Part shown: positions 16,459 to 24,623 of the stretch, piece after piece
Numbering within the stretch: the first letter of the stretch is position 1
Layout: each line of letters starts with the position of its first letter
Assembly (NCBI GenBank): GCA_963800065.1
Contig: CAWCZO010000011.1
Span: 1-64,000, forward strand
Source of the DNA: CAWJFJ01 sp963800065
GTDB taxonomy: Bacteria; Actinomycetota; Acidimicrobiia; Acidimicrobiales; UBA8190
Length of the DNA: 64,000 bases
Direction of reading: 5' to 3'
Translations under genes and position numbers: made by a program
The notes under the pieces: generated by a model
The model's input: the letters and a program-made list of their open reading frames with translations, nothing else
Told to the model about the DNA's origin: nothing
The model's database searches: none

Positions 16459-17406
16459 ATGACGAGCGCCACCCACGACGACCCCCACGGGTCCCCCCTG
16501 CCCCCGCCGCACACCGACGAGGTGGCCGACGGCGTCTTCGCCTACGTGCAGCCCGACGGGACCTGGTGGATAAACAACACCGGTTTCGTCGTCGGGACGT
16601 CCGGGGTCCTGTGCATCGACACCTGTGCCACCGAGCGACGGACCCGGGCCTTCCTCGACGCCGTCGATGCCGTGGCCGGTCCCGGACGCCGCATCCTCGT
16701 GAACACCCACCATCACGGGGACCACACCAACGGCAACTGTCTCCTCCCGTTCGCGGCGATCATCGGCCACGAACAATGCCGCCGGTCCGTTCTCGACACC
16801 GGGATCATGCGCCCCGACGGGGTCTTCGACCCCGTCGATTGGGGCGCTCTCGAGGTGGCGGCCCCGTTCGTCACCTTCGAACGGCGGCTGAACGTCTACG
16901 TCGACGATCTCCTGGTCGAGCTCCACCACTTCGGGACGGCCGCCCACTCCACCAACGACGTCGTGGCCTGGATCCCCGAGCGCAGGGTCCTGTTCACCGG
17001 TGACCTCGTCTTCAACGGGGGCACCCCCTTCGTCCTCATGGGCTCGGTGGCCGGGGCGCTTATGGTCCTCGACCGGCTCATGGAGTACGACGCCGAGGTT
17101 CTGGTCCCCGGTCACGGTCCGCCGTGTCACCCCCAGGTGGTGGACACGGTGGGCGAGTATCTGCGCTTCGTCCAGGACACCGCCGCCCAGGCGTCGGCCG
17201 CCGGGCTCTCCCCCCTCGACGCCGCCCGCCAGACCGACCTCGGGCCCTACCGCTCACTGACCGACCCCGAGCGGATCGTGGGCAACCTCCACCGTGCCTA
17301 CGCCGAGTGCGCCGGGGCCCGGCCCGGTGATCCGATCGACGTGCTCGGAGCCTTCGTCGACATGGTCGACTACAACGGCGGTCGACCGTTGCGCTGCATG
17401 GCCTGA
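16459..17406 (+). CDS. MBL-fold metallo-hydrolase
   Basis: 315 residues from ATG 16459. The metallo-beta-lactamase signature VNTHHHGDHTNGN gives the HxHxDH metal site; further ligands are His in AAHSTND, Asp in LFTGDLVFN and His in VLVPGHGPP, so both zinc (or iron) sites look complete. Members of this branch include lactonases, hydroxyacyl-glutathione-type hydrolases and cyclases; nothing here separates them. It has no signal peptide. Its 3' end overlaps the end of the opposite-strand LLM gene by 37 bases. Confidence 0.9.
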   Translation: MTSATHDDPHGSPLPPPHTDEVADGVFAYVQPDGTWWINNTGFVVGTSGVLCIDTCATERRTRAFLDAVDAVAGPGRRILVNTHHHGDHTNGNCLLPFAAIIGHEQCRRSVLDTGIMRPDGVFDPVDWGALEVAAPFVTFERRLNVYVDDLLVELHHFGTAAHSTNDVVAWIPERRVLFTGDLVFNGGTPFVLMGSVAGALMVLDRLMEYDAEVLVPGHGPPCHPQVVDTVGEYLRFVQDTAAQASAAGLSPLDAARQTDLGPYRSLTDPERIVGNLHRAYAECAGARPGDPIDVLGAFVDMVDYNGGRPLRCMA

Positions 17407-18389
17407 CCGTCGACCAGCCGGGTCCGCAGGCGCGCCACCACCTCGGCCAGGGCGGCGATCTGAGCCCGCACCGGGCCGGGGGCTATCCCCGGGGCGTGGA
17501 CGCGCAGGTTGCAGGCGTCCGTCCCCGCCCGGGTCATGACGTCGACGAGGGCGTCGGCCACCGCCGGGGCGTCTGTGCCGGCCACCAACTCGTCGGCCTT
17601 CCAGTGGGCCTGGGCCCCGGCGTCGGCGTAGCGGCGATAGACGTCCACCTGTCGGTGCATCTCGTCGGTGGGTGGCGTGCCCGTCCAGACGCGCCGGATG
17701 AGGATGCAGGCCTGCTCCCCTCCTGCCTCCCGGTAGGCGTCGACCAACTGGCGGACGCGCTCGGGGGTGGACAACGAGTCGAAGACGATCCCCATCCCGT
17801 GAACGGCGGCCCGCCGGACGGCCGCCGTGCTCATGGCGGCGCTGGCCATGGGCACCGGATGGGCGGCGCAGCGCGCCACGGCCGGATCGGCGGCCAGCCG
17901 GCCCGGATGGCCACCACCGAGAGCGCCGGCCACCAGGGCCAGGCCCTCGGCGAACCGGTCGGTCAGGTTCTGCTTGGTCAGTCCCATGATCTCGAAGTCG
18001 TCGACGAGCGATCCGGCCGCCACCCCGACACCCACCCGGCCCGGGAAGCGCGCCGCCAGCCACGCCACCTCCTCGGCCACGAGCGCCGGCGGCCGCAAGG
18101 GGAGCAACAGCGGGCACGGGGCGGCCCAGCCGGCGGGCATGGCCTCGAGGAGCCACCCGGCCGCCTGCAGGGGGTTCGGCACGTAGCCGGCGAATCCCCC
18201 GTGGTGCTCGCTCGTCATGACGCCGTCGAAGCCGGCCTCGGACGCCGCCGCGGCCTGGGCGCGCATCTCGTCGACGATGGCGTCGGCCCCCAGACCGGTG
18301 TGGGGGTAGATCCGCAACGAGATCGACCGGGTCGACAGCGGTGGTCGCTGGTCCACGACCCCACTGTGACACGGGCCCTCACGGGACAC
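17370..18389 (-). CDS. LLM-class flavin-dependent oxidoreductase
   Basis: 339 residues from GTG 18389; GTG 18356 (giving DQRPPLSTRS) may be the true start because the first 11 residues look unconserved. It is a luciferase-like TIM barrel: ISLRIYPHTGLGADAIVDEM, GFDGVMTSEHHGGFAGYVPNP, ARFPGRVGVGVAAGS, and VHGMGIVFDS. Enzymes of this class use FMN or F420, and in actinobacteria often F420. It is the last gene of a three-gene run with two SDR-type proteins upstream (6-base gap), which suggests a shared oxidoreductive pathway. The substrate is unknown. Confidence 0.86.
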   Translation of the reverse strand: MSREGPCHSGVVDQRPPLSTRSISLRIYPHTGLGADAIVDEMRAQAAAASEAGFDGVMTSEHHGGFAGYVPNPLQAAGWLLEAMPAGWAAPCPLLLPLRPPALVAEEVAWLAARFPGRVGVGVAAGSLVDDFEIMGLTKQNLTDRFAEGLALVAGALGGGHPGRLAADPAVARCAAHPVPMASAAMSTAAVRRAAVHGMGIVFDSLSTPERVRQLVDAYREAGGEQACILIRRVWTGTPPTDEMHRQVDVYRRYADAGAQAHWKADELVAGTDAPAVADALVDVMTRAGTDACNLRVHAPGIAPGPVRAQIAALAEVVARLRTRLVDGQAMQRNGRPPL

Positions 18390-18395
18390 GAGCCG

Positions 18396-19160
18396 TCAGA
18401 GGCCGGTGAACCGGCCGCCGTCCACCACGATCGTCTGGCCCGAGATGTAGCGGGCGCCGTCACCGAGGAGAAAGACCACGACGGGGGCGATGTCGCTCTC
18501 GGGATCGCCGATCCGGCCGGCGGGGACGACCTGACGGAGGCGTTCCCCGAGGGTCGGGTTCTCGGCGTAGGCCTTGTCGAGGGCGGGGGTGCGGGCCAGA
18601 GGGGAGACGGCGACGACGTTGACGCCGAGCGGTCCCCACTCGACGGCCAGGCTCTTCACCAGCCCCCGCAGAGCCCCCTTGACCGCCGCGTAGGCGGGAA
18701 GGGCGGTGCTCCCCTCGATGCCGGCCGGTGAGGTCATCACGATGAAGCGGCCCCGGCGGGCCCGAAGGTGCGGGAGTCCCGTGACGGCGCAGTGGTAGGC
18801 GCCGCGCAGGGTCACGGCAACGTGGTCGTCCCAGTCGGCGGGGTCGATCCCGTCGATGGTCCCCACCTCGCTCGACCGTCGGCTGGTGGCGTTGTGGACC
18901 ACGGCGTCGAGGCCACCGAAGCGTTCGACGGCCGTCGCCACGGCGGCTTCGACATCGCCGGCCACGGTGACGTCGGTGCGGACGAAGACCGCGCTCCCGC
19001 CGCGCCCGGCCACCAGGGCGGCCGTCTCGACGGCGTTGTCCCCGGGGCCCGCCACCACCACGTCGGCGCCGGCCTCGGCACAGGCCAGACACAGCGCCCG
19101 CCCGATCCCGGCCCCTCCCCCGGTGACCAGGACCACCCGTCGGTCGAGTTCCCCGGTCAC
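18396..19160 (-). CDS. Short-chain dehydrogenase/reductase (catalytically complete)
   Basis: 254 residues from GTG 19160, which overlaps the upstream gene's stop (GTGA). It has the cofactor motif VLVTGGGAGIGRALC, an HNAT variant of NNAG, catalytic Ser in IVMTSPAGIEG, and YAAVK at the active site; the C-terminus is YISGQTIVVDGGRF. This is a FabG/3-oxoacyl-reductase-like SDR using NAD(P)H. It is coupled to a second SDR that has lost its catalytic residues, so the pair may form one complex. The substrate cannot be told. Confidence 0.9.
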   Translation of the reverse strand: MTGELDRRVVLVTGGGAGIGRALCLACAEAGADVVVAGPGDNAVETAALVAGRGGSAVFVRTDVTVAGDVEAAVATAVERFGGLDAVVHNATSRRSSEVGTIDGIDPADWDDHVAVTLRGAYHCAVTGLPHLRARRGRFIVMTSPAGIEGSTALPAYAAVKGALRGLVKSLAVEWGPLGVNVVAVSPLARTPALDKAYAENPTLGERLRQVVPAGRIGDPESDIAPVVVFLLGDGARYISGQTIVVDGGRFTGL

Positions 19161-19900
19161 GGTGTCATCCAGACGCCGCCGTCGACGGCCACGGTGACGC
19201 CCGTCACCGCCGTCCACCGGTCGGAGACGAGCGACGCCACCACGGGGGCGACTGCGCCGCGGAGATCCGGGGACCGGGCGAGCGCCGGGCCGGGCTGTCC
19301 CGGACGGTCGGGACCGGCGTGGCCGGGAGGGGTGGTCGAGCCGAGAAGGGCGCCGGGCACGGCCACGCAGACGACCCTGATCCCCTCCCGCCCCCAGGCC
19401 CGGGCGGCCGCCTTGGCCAGGGACCTCTGACCCTCGGCCACCGCCGCCCAGGGGGCGAAGCCCGACGAACCCACCAGGGCCAGGGTGGGGACGAGAACGA
19501 CGAGACATCCGCCGCCGGTGCGCAATCGTCGGTGGGCACCCTGGAAGCAGGCCAACGTCCGTGCCAGGGGGACCTCGACACGCTGGCGCCACTGTGCCGG
19601 CCCGAGCCCCGCCAGATCCCCGGCGACGGCGGCCTCCTGGCCCGCCGACACCAGGACCACGGCACCGAGCGGTCCGCTCACGTCCTCGGCGGTGGCCAGG
19701 GCGGCGGCCACCTCGTCACCCGATGTCGCGGCACAGGCCACGGTCGGCGGACCGTCGCCGGGTGACTGCCGGTGGGCGCCATCCGACGCGCCCGGATCGA
19801 GTGCGCCGAGGACAACCGTCTCGCCCTGGTCGCCCAGTCCCGCGCCCAGAGAACGGGCGGCGTCGTCCTCCCCCACGCCGTCGCCGAGGACGAAGATCAC
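19157..19900 (-). CDS. SDR-fold protein without catalytic Tyr/Lys
   Basis: 247 residues from GTG 19900; an ATG at 19954 would add 18 unconserved-looking residues. The overall SDR frame is visible (VAVPGALLG after strand 6, a VTGVTVAVDGGVWM C-terminus). The dinucleotide loop is altered (GDGVGEDDA instead of TGxxxGxG), NNAG is VSAGQ, and the YxxxK site reads WAAVA. It therefore cannot act as a normal SDR. It is translationally coupled to an intact SDR. Inactive/active SDR pairs are known, for example in human and yeast mitochondrial ketoacyl reductases, so a regulatory or structural subunit is likely. That role is inference. Confidence 0.8.
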   Translation of the reverse strand: MIFVLGDGVGEDDAARSLGAGLGDQGETVVLGALDPGASDGAHRQSPGDGPPTVACAATSGDEVAAALATAEDVSGPLGAVVLVSAGQEAAVAGDLAGLGPAQWRQRVEVPLARTLACFQGAHRRLRTGGGCLVVLVPTLALVGSSGFAPWAAVAEGQRSLAKAAARAWGREGIRVVCVAVPGALLGSTTPPGHAGPDRPGQPGPALARSPDLRGAVAPVVASLVSDRWTAVTGVTVAVDGGVWMTP

Positions 19901-19977
19901 GTCAGGCCACCGCCATCCCCACCCTCCGGGTGAGCCTAAGCTTCCGGCTCGCATCGCTACTCAGTTGACGGCGGTCC

Positions 19978-19992
19978 TGTCAAACGTTGGCA
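19978..19992. promoter_or_regulatory. Imperfect palindrome upstream of SDR
   Basis: TGTCAA, ACG, TTGGCA form a 15-base inverted repeat with one mismatch, 26 bases before the GTG start of the next SDR. A TTGACG at 19965-19970 could be its -35 element. It may be an operator; no regulator can be named. Confidence 0.3.
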
Positions 19993-20018
19993 CGACGAGG
20001 TGACGCGGTGGGACGATC

Positions 20019-20822
20019 GTGATACCGGGTGACGTATCGCTGCGGCTCGACGGCCGGGTGGCGGTCATCACCGGGGCGGCACGCGGCATCGGTGAAGCGA
20101 CGGCGCGGATCTTCGCCCATTGCGGCGCCAACGTCGCACTCTGCGACCGGCTCGAGACGGAGACCTTCAGGGCTTTCGAGGACACGTCGTCGGGCGACGA
20201 GGTGACACCGCGGACGCTGCGGCGGGTGCTCGATGTCCGCCACGCCGCCGCGGTGTCCGGCTTCGTCGACGACGTCGTGGAGGCCTTCGGTCACGTCGAC
20301 ATCCTGGTGAACAACGCCGGGGGGACCTTCGCCGCCCCTCTCCTGACGACGTCGGAGAAGGGCGAGGAGAGATTGGTGGCCGAGAATTTCACCCAGGTCA
20401 CCCGCCTCGTCCGTCTGGTGGTCCCCCACATGCCCCCGGGAGGATCCATCGTCAACGTGACGTCCATCGAGGCCCACCAGGCGGCGCCCGGCTTCGCCGT
20501 CTACGCGGCGATGAAGGCGGCCGTCGAGAACCTGACCAAGACCCTGGCCCTCGAGCTCGCCCCCCGGAACATCCGGGTCAACGCCATCGCCCCCGATGCC
20601 CTCTCGAGCACGGGAGAAGCCGTCGCCCGCCAGCAGTTCCTGGCCCACGACATGCCGTTCGAGCCTGTGCACGTCCCACCCCTCGGATTTCTCGGCAGCC
20701 CCGACGACGCCGCCTGGGCCAGCGTCTTCCTGGCCAGTGCGGCGAGCCGCTTCATCACGGGGACGACTCTCCACGTCGACGGCGGCAGCCACGCCGCCGG
20801 AGGTTGGCGCCGGCGCACCTGA
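20019..20822 (+). CDS. Short-chain dehydrogenase/reductase
   Basis: 267 residues from GTG 20019. The classical SDR motifs are complete: VAVITGAARGIGEATA, DILVNNAGG, IVNVTSIEAHQ (Ser), VYAAMK (Tyr, Lys), IRVNAIAPDAL and ITGTTLHVDGGSHA. An insertion-like segment EPVHVPPLGFLG sits before the C-terminal part. It uses NAD(P)H to oxidise or reduce a hydroxyl/keto group; the substrate is unknown. It is convergent with another SDR 22 bases away whose C-terminus is similar (DGG..AA.GW), so the two may be paralogues. Confidence 0.9.
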   Translation: MIPGDVSLRLDGRVAVITGAARGIGEATARIFAHCGANVALCDRLETETFRAFEDTSSGDEVTPRTLRRVLDVRHAAAVSGFVDDVVEAFGHVDILVNNAGGTFAAPLLTTSEKGEERLVAENFTQVTRLVRLVVPHMPPGGSIVNVTSIEAHQAAPGFAVYAAMKAAVENLTKTLALELAPRNIRVNAIAPDALSSTGEAVARQQFLAHDMPFEPVHVPPLGFLGSPDDAAWASVFLASAASRFITGTTLHVDGGSHAAGGWRRRT

Positions 20823-20843
20823 AGACGCCGATCGGGACGCCTT

Positions 20844-21695
20844 TCAGGGAGAGTCGGGAAGATTGGTCCAGCCCCGGCCGTCGCCGCGTAGGTACCAGCC
20901 ACTGGCGGCCAGGGTCCCCCCGTCCACCGGGATGACATGGCCGGTGACGAAGCGCGCCATGGGGCTGGCCAGGAAGACGACCACGTCGCCGTAGTCCTCG
21001 GGCTGTCCGAAGCGCCCGAGGGGTACCCAGTGCCGGACCATCTCCGGATCGCGCCCCCGCAGCATCGAGGCGGCCGGCGTCTGCAGGGTGTCGGCCAGGT
21101 CGGGGGCGATGGCGTTGACACGGACGCCGTGGCGGCCGAGCTCGACGGCCAGGCTACGGGTGAAGGCGTTGACGGCGGCGTTGAAGGCCGAGTAGACGGC
21201 GTTGGCCGGGATCCCCCGGAACGCTTCGACGGTGGAGACGTTGACGATACTTCCCGCCCCCTGTTCCACCATGGCCGGAGCGATGGCGCGCGTACAGCGG
21301 AGGACGTGCTCGAAGTTCAAGGCATAGAGGGCGGACCAATCGTCGGGTCCCGTCTTCAGGAACCGGCCGTTCGGGCGGTAGTCCCCGACGTTGTTGACGA
21401 GGACGTCGATGCGCCCGCCGGCCACCGACTCCGCCGCCGCCACCAGGGCCGTCACGGTGCGATCGTCGCGGATGTCGCCCGGCACGGCCAGGGCCGAGCC
21501 TCCGGCCGCCTCCACGTCGGCCACCGCCGTGGCCAGCAGCGCCGGCTCGATGTCGTTCACCACGACAACGGCACCCTCGGCCGCCAACCGCCGGCTGGCA
21601 CCGCCCCCGATTCCGGCCGCTCCGCCGGTCACCACGGCCACCTGACCCTCCAGGAGCCCCGCCCGTCCCCGCCCGTCCGCCGTCATGGTGGCCAT
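20844..21695 (-). CDS. SDR family protein with catalytic Lys replaced by Asn
   Basis: 283 residues from ATG 21695. The cofactor site VAVVTGGAAGIGGGA, VLVNNVGDY and catalytic Ser154 (VNVSTVEAF) are normal. The active site reads Tyr168-Ser-Ala-Phe-Asn172 (codon AAC) where Lys is expected. Lys lowers the Tyr pKa and binds the ribose, so loss should cripple activity. A single base change would restore Lys (AAG). The C-terminus FVTGHVIPVDGGTLAASGW is normal. The protein resembles the convergent SDR at 20019-20822. Confidence 0.87.
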   Translation of the reverse strand: MATMTADGRGRAGLLEGQVAVVTGGAAGIGGGASRRLAAEGAVVVVNDIEPALLATAVADVEAAGGSALAVPGDIRDDRTVTALVAAAESVAGGRIDVLVNNVGDYRPNGRFLKTGPDDWSALYALNFEHVLRCTRAIAPAMVEQGAGSIVNVSTVEAFRGIPANAVYSAFNAAVNAFTRSLAVELGRHGVRVNAIAPDLADTLQTPAASMLRGRDPEMVRHWVPLGRFGQPEDYGDVVVFLASPMARFVTGHVIPVDGGTLAASGWYLRGDGRGWTNLPDSP

Positions 21696-22012
21696 TGTCG
21701 TCGGCCGACCGCCCAGGGTGCCCACTCCCCGAGCCCGTTCGAGGGCCGAACACACTGGGTGCCCGCACCACGACCGCCCTGGGTGCCCGTCAGCCCGGAC
21801 GCCGCCGACGCCACTCTCGGCCCGTCCGAAAGCCTTCCCGGGGCGCCCGGGGCCCCGATCCGTGCCTATGTGAGCACGCCGGAACCACCGGCGATAGGCT
21901 GCAGATGGAGCGCAGTTATAAATTCACGCTGGCTGCGCCTCTTTGATGGGTGCCTTTTTGGTCTCCCGCAAGACAATGGAAGCGTGGAGAACAGAACAGA
22001 AAGGCAACACCA
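21696..22012. other. 317-base intergenic region with cold-shock gene leader
   Basis: There is no gene. The left half is GC-rich and contains CTGGGTGCCCG twice, about 25 bases apart. A low-GC patch with TATAAA at 21917-21922 is a likely -10 element for the cold-shock gene, without a clear -35. This implies a leader of about 80 bases, and long leaders are usual for csp genes. A ribosome site (AAAGG) lies near 22000. Confidence 0.4.
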
Positions 22013-22216
22013 ATGCCTGAAGGCACCGTGAAGTGGTTCAACGCCACCAAGGGCTTCGGATTCATCACTCCTGACGACGGCTCGCCCGACGTCTTCGCCC
22101 ACTTCTCCTCGATCGAGGGAAGCGGATACCGCGAGCTGATCGAAGGACAGCGGGTCTCGTTCGAGGCCGAGCAGGGACAGAAGGGCATGCAGACCAAGCA
22201 GGTCCGCCCCATCTGA
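22013..22216 (+). CDS. cspA: Cold-shock protein (CspA family)
   Basis: 67 residues from ATG 22013. This is the OB-fold cold-shock domain: GTVKWFNATKGFGFITPDDG (RNP1) and DVFAHFSSIEG (RNP2), at the family's usual length. It binds single-stranded RNA and DNA and acts as an RNA chaperone. It is a single gene with its own A/T-richer leader and a strong hairpin downstream. The gene name is by family resemblance; paralogues elsewhere in the genome are likely. Confidence 0.96.
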   Translation: MPEGTVKWFNATKGFGFITPDDGSPDVFAHFSSIEGSGYRELIEGQRVSFEAEQGQKGMQTKQVRPI

Positions 22217-22226
22217 TTGTCGGTCA

Positions 22227-22261
22227 GGCGGGTGGTGGTGGCATGGCCACCGCCACCCGCC
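22227..22261 (+). terminator. Strong GC hairpin after the cold-shock gene
   Basis: Two 16-base arms (22227-22242 and 22246-22261) pair with only one G-U wobble around a three-base loop. The hairpin starts 11 bases past the stop codon. No U-run follows, as is common for actinobacterial terminators. It could also stabilise the mRNA 3' end. Confidence 0.7.
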
Positions 22262-22343
22262 CACACCGCGAGGGTCGAGTCGGAGTTCGTTCGATTCCCC
22301 TCACCGTAGGGATGGCGGGGGATTCCCCTACGATGTGACCCCC

Positions 22344-23876
22344 ATGGACCAGAGCCTGCGGACGCGTCGCGAAATTCTGGCCGCCGGGATGGCCGGGGGA
22401 ATATCCCTGCTGCTGGCCTCGTGTGGTGGTGCCACGGCGGAGAAGGCGGCGTCGATCAAGCCGGCCGGGTCCGATCTGGGAGCCGTCGAGCACGTCGTGT
22501 TCCTGATGCACGAGAACCGGTCGTTCGACCACTACTTCGGTACCTACAGGGGAGTGCGCGGATTCGACGACGCCCGCGCCCGACGCGACGGCCTCTTCGC
22601 CCAGGCCTGGCCGGGTGGCGCCGCCTCGACCTTGCTCCCGTTCCACCTCGACACGGCCACGACCGACGCCGAGTGCACCTTCGACCTCTCCCACGAATGG
22701 GACGCCCAGCACCAGTGCTGGAACGGGGGGAAGATGGACCGCTTCGTCGCCGTCCACACCGAGCCACAGTGGGAGGGGCCGGAGAACGGTGTCCTCACCA
22801 TGGGCTACTACACCCGGCAGGACCTCGCCTTCTACTACTCGCTGGCCGACGCCTTCACCATCTGCGACGGCTACCACTGCTCGGTCATGGGCCCGACGCA
22901 CCCCAACCGCCTCCACGCCTGGTCGGGGACACTCGATCCCGCCGGAAAGGCGGGCGGGCCCGTCGTGTTCACGAACTCCTCCCCGTCGGCCCAGGGAAGC
23001 GTGACGTGGTCGACGATGCCCGAGGTACTCGAAGACGCCGGGGTGTCCTGGAAGGTCTACAACGCGCCGGGGTCCATCTACCAACCGACCTCCGGTGTCG
23101 CCATGGCCCTCTCCGACAACATCCTGCTCTACTTCAAGCAGTACATGGATCCGTCCTCGGCGCTCTACCAGAAGGCATTCGGACCCCTATTCCCCGACGA
23201 TTTCGTGAGTGACATCACCAACGACAGGTTGCCGGCCGTGTCGTGGATCACCCCGCCGAACGGCTACGACGAGCACCCGCCCTCGGCTCCGGCGCTCGGG
23301 ATGTGGCTCTCCCACAACGTGATCAGCGCGCTGGTGTCCAATCCGAAGGTCTGGTCCAAGACCGTCCTATTCATCATGTACGACGAGAACGACGGCTTCT
23401 TCGACCACGTGGCACCGCCCACGGCGCCGCCGGGGACCCCGGGTGAGTATCTGACGGCGGACCCCTTGCCGCTCCACGCCTACGGGATCAAGGGACCGAT
23501 CGGACTGGGCTTCCGCGTCCCCATGCTCGTCGTCTCCCCCTTCTCCCGGGGCGGCTACGTGTGCTCGGACACCTTCGACCACACCTCCCAGATGCGGTTC
23601 CTGGAGACCCGCTTCGGTGTGGAGGCGCCGAACATCTCGGCCTGGCGCCGGAGCGTCACCGGTGACCTGACCTCCACGCTGCACGTCACCACACCGGACA
23701 CGTCGGTGCCCAGGCTCCCGGCCACCGCCGGGAACGATGAGCGCGTGGTCAAGACGGAGTGCACGGCGGGACAGCTCTTCGAGGTCGACGTGAACGACCC
23801 GGCGCCCTATCCCCTGCCGACGAACCAGCGGATCCCGTCACAGGAACCGGGAACGGCGCGACGGATCACCGTCTGA
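22344..23876 (+). CDS. Phospholipase C / acid phosphatase family lipoprotein
   Basis: 510 residues from ATG 22344 (GTG 22335 is an alternative). The N-terminus has RR (TRREIL) and a lipobox ending at Cys27 (LLLASCGG), so it is probably an exported, possibly Tat-dependent, lipoprotein. The phosphoesterase family motifs are present: VVFLMHENRSFDHYFGTYRG, MGPTHPNRLHAWSG, YDENDGFFDHVAPP and VPMLVVSPFSRGG. Relatives include mycobacterial PlcA-D and AcpA. It would release phosphate or diacylglycerol from phospholipids outside the membrane. The gene stands alone after the csp hairpin. Confidence 0.92.
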   Translation: MDQSLRTRREILAAGMAGGISLLLASCGGATAEKAASIKPAGSDLGAVEHVVFLMHENRSFDHYFGTYRGVRGFDDARARRDGLFAQAWPGGAASTLLPFHLDTATTDAECTFDLSHEWDAQHQCWNGGKMDRFVAVHTEPQWEGPENGVLTMGYYTRQDLAFYYSLADAFTICDGYHCSVMGPTHPNRLHAWSGTLDPAGKAGGPVVFTNSSPSAQGSVTWSTMPEVLEDAGVSWKVYNAPGSIYQPTSGVAMALSDNILLYFKQYMDPSSALYQKAFGPLFPDDFVSDITNDRLPAVSWITPPNGYDEHPPSAPALGMWLSHNVISALVSNPKVWSKTVLFIMYDENDGFFDHVAPPTAPPGTPGEYLTADPLPLHAYGIKGPIGLGFRVPMLVVSPFSRGGYVCSDTFDHTSQMRFLETRFGVEAPNISAWRRSVTGDLTSTLHVTTPDTSVPRLPATAGNDERVVKTECTAGQLFEVDVNDPAPYPLPTNQRIPSQEPGTARRITV

Positions 23877-23881
23877 CCGGA

Positions 23882-24442
23882 TCACGAGAGGGCGCCGAGC
23901 AGCTGGAGCGCCCCGCGGCGCGCCCCGGGGCTGGCCCGCCTCTCCATCTGCTCGACCAGCGGTCCGATCCACGCCGGAGGTGACAACGACGGCGCGCTCC
24001 CGCCCGCACCGCTCCCCAGGGCGATCTCGAGTTCGTTGGCCAGGGTCAGGTCGACGAAGTCACGCAGCAGCGCATCGGGCGGTTCCGAGGTCGTGCCCAG
24101 AAAGCGGTCCCGGAAACGGACGGTGCCGTCCCCGGAGAGCTGGGGATAGAGGGAGGACCGGTCACACGAGGCATAGAGATAGACGATTTCCTCGACGTCG
24201 ATCCCGGCCACCGCGGCCAGGATGTCCCGCTCGTCGTAGGACACGAGGAAAGGGGCGAAGCCGTCGGTGCCGTAGGTGGCGTGGCAGAGACCGGCGCGGC
24301 AGAGACGTTCGGAACTCCCCCACGAGCGGAGGATCCCCTCGGTGGCCATCAGGTGGTCGAGGAGCGTCCCGGCCAGGTGCGCGATGGCGTCCGCCGACCG
24401 TGACCTCAGGAAGTCGAGGGCCCGCTGACGTGGGACGGTCAT
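23882..24442 (-). CDS. DUF6817 domain protein
   Basis: 186 residues from ATG 24442. The conserved block is HLMATEGILRSWGSSERLCRAGLCHATYGTDGF followed by EEIVYLYASCDRS. This matches DUF6817, a family of unknown biochemistry whose His/Asp pattern recalls HD-type metal sites. It has no signal peptide or membrane segment. It is convergent with the phospholipase gene (5-base gap), and 181 bases separate it from the divergent subtilase. Confidence 0.78.
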   Translation of the reverse strand: MTVPRQRALDFLRSRSADAIAHLAGTLLDHLMATEGILRSWGSSERLCRAGLCHATYGTDGFAPFLVSYDERDILAAVAGIDVEEIVYLYASCDRSSLYPQLSGDGTVRFRDRFLGTTSEPPDALLRDFVDLTLANELEIALGSGAGGSAPSLSPPAWIGPLVEQMERRASPGARRGALQLLGALS

Positions 24443-24623
24443 GGTCCACCACCTTCGTCCGTCCAGGGCCTGGCGGCTCCCGGCGTCGCCCCGATCCTAC
24501 GGTGTCCAGGGGGTACGCCGGTCCCCGGGATGGCCAGGCCGGTGAGTGGTCAGCCCGGCACCTGGCGTTTACTCTGGTGAAGGGATCTCGGTCGATTCGA
24601 CGGGCCGGCGGAGGGGGGACGGG

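Noticed and set aside
21753..21795. Two copies of CTGGGTGCCCG upstream of the SDR and csp genes
   Set aside because: Only two copies and no link to a promoter; too weak to call a regulatory repeat.
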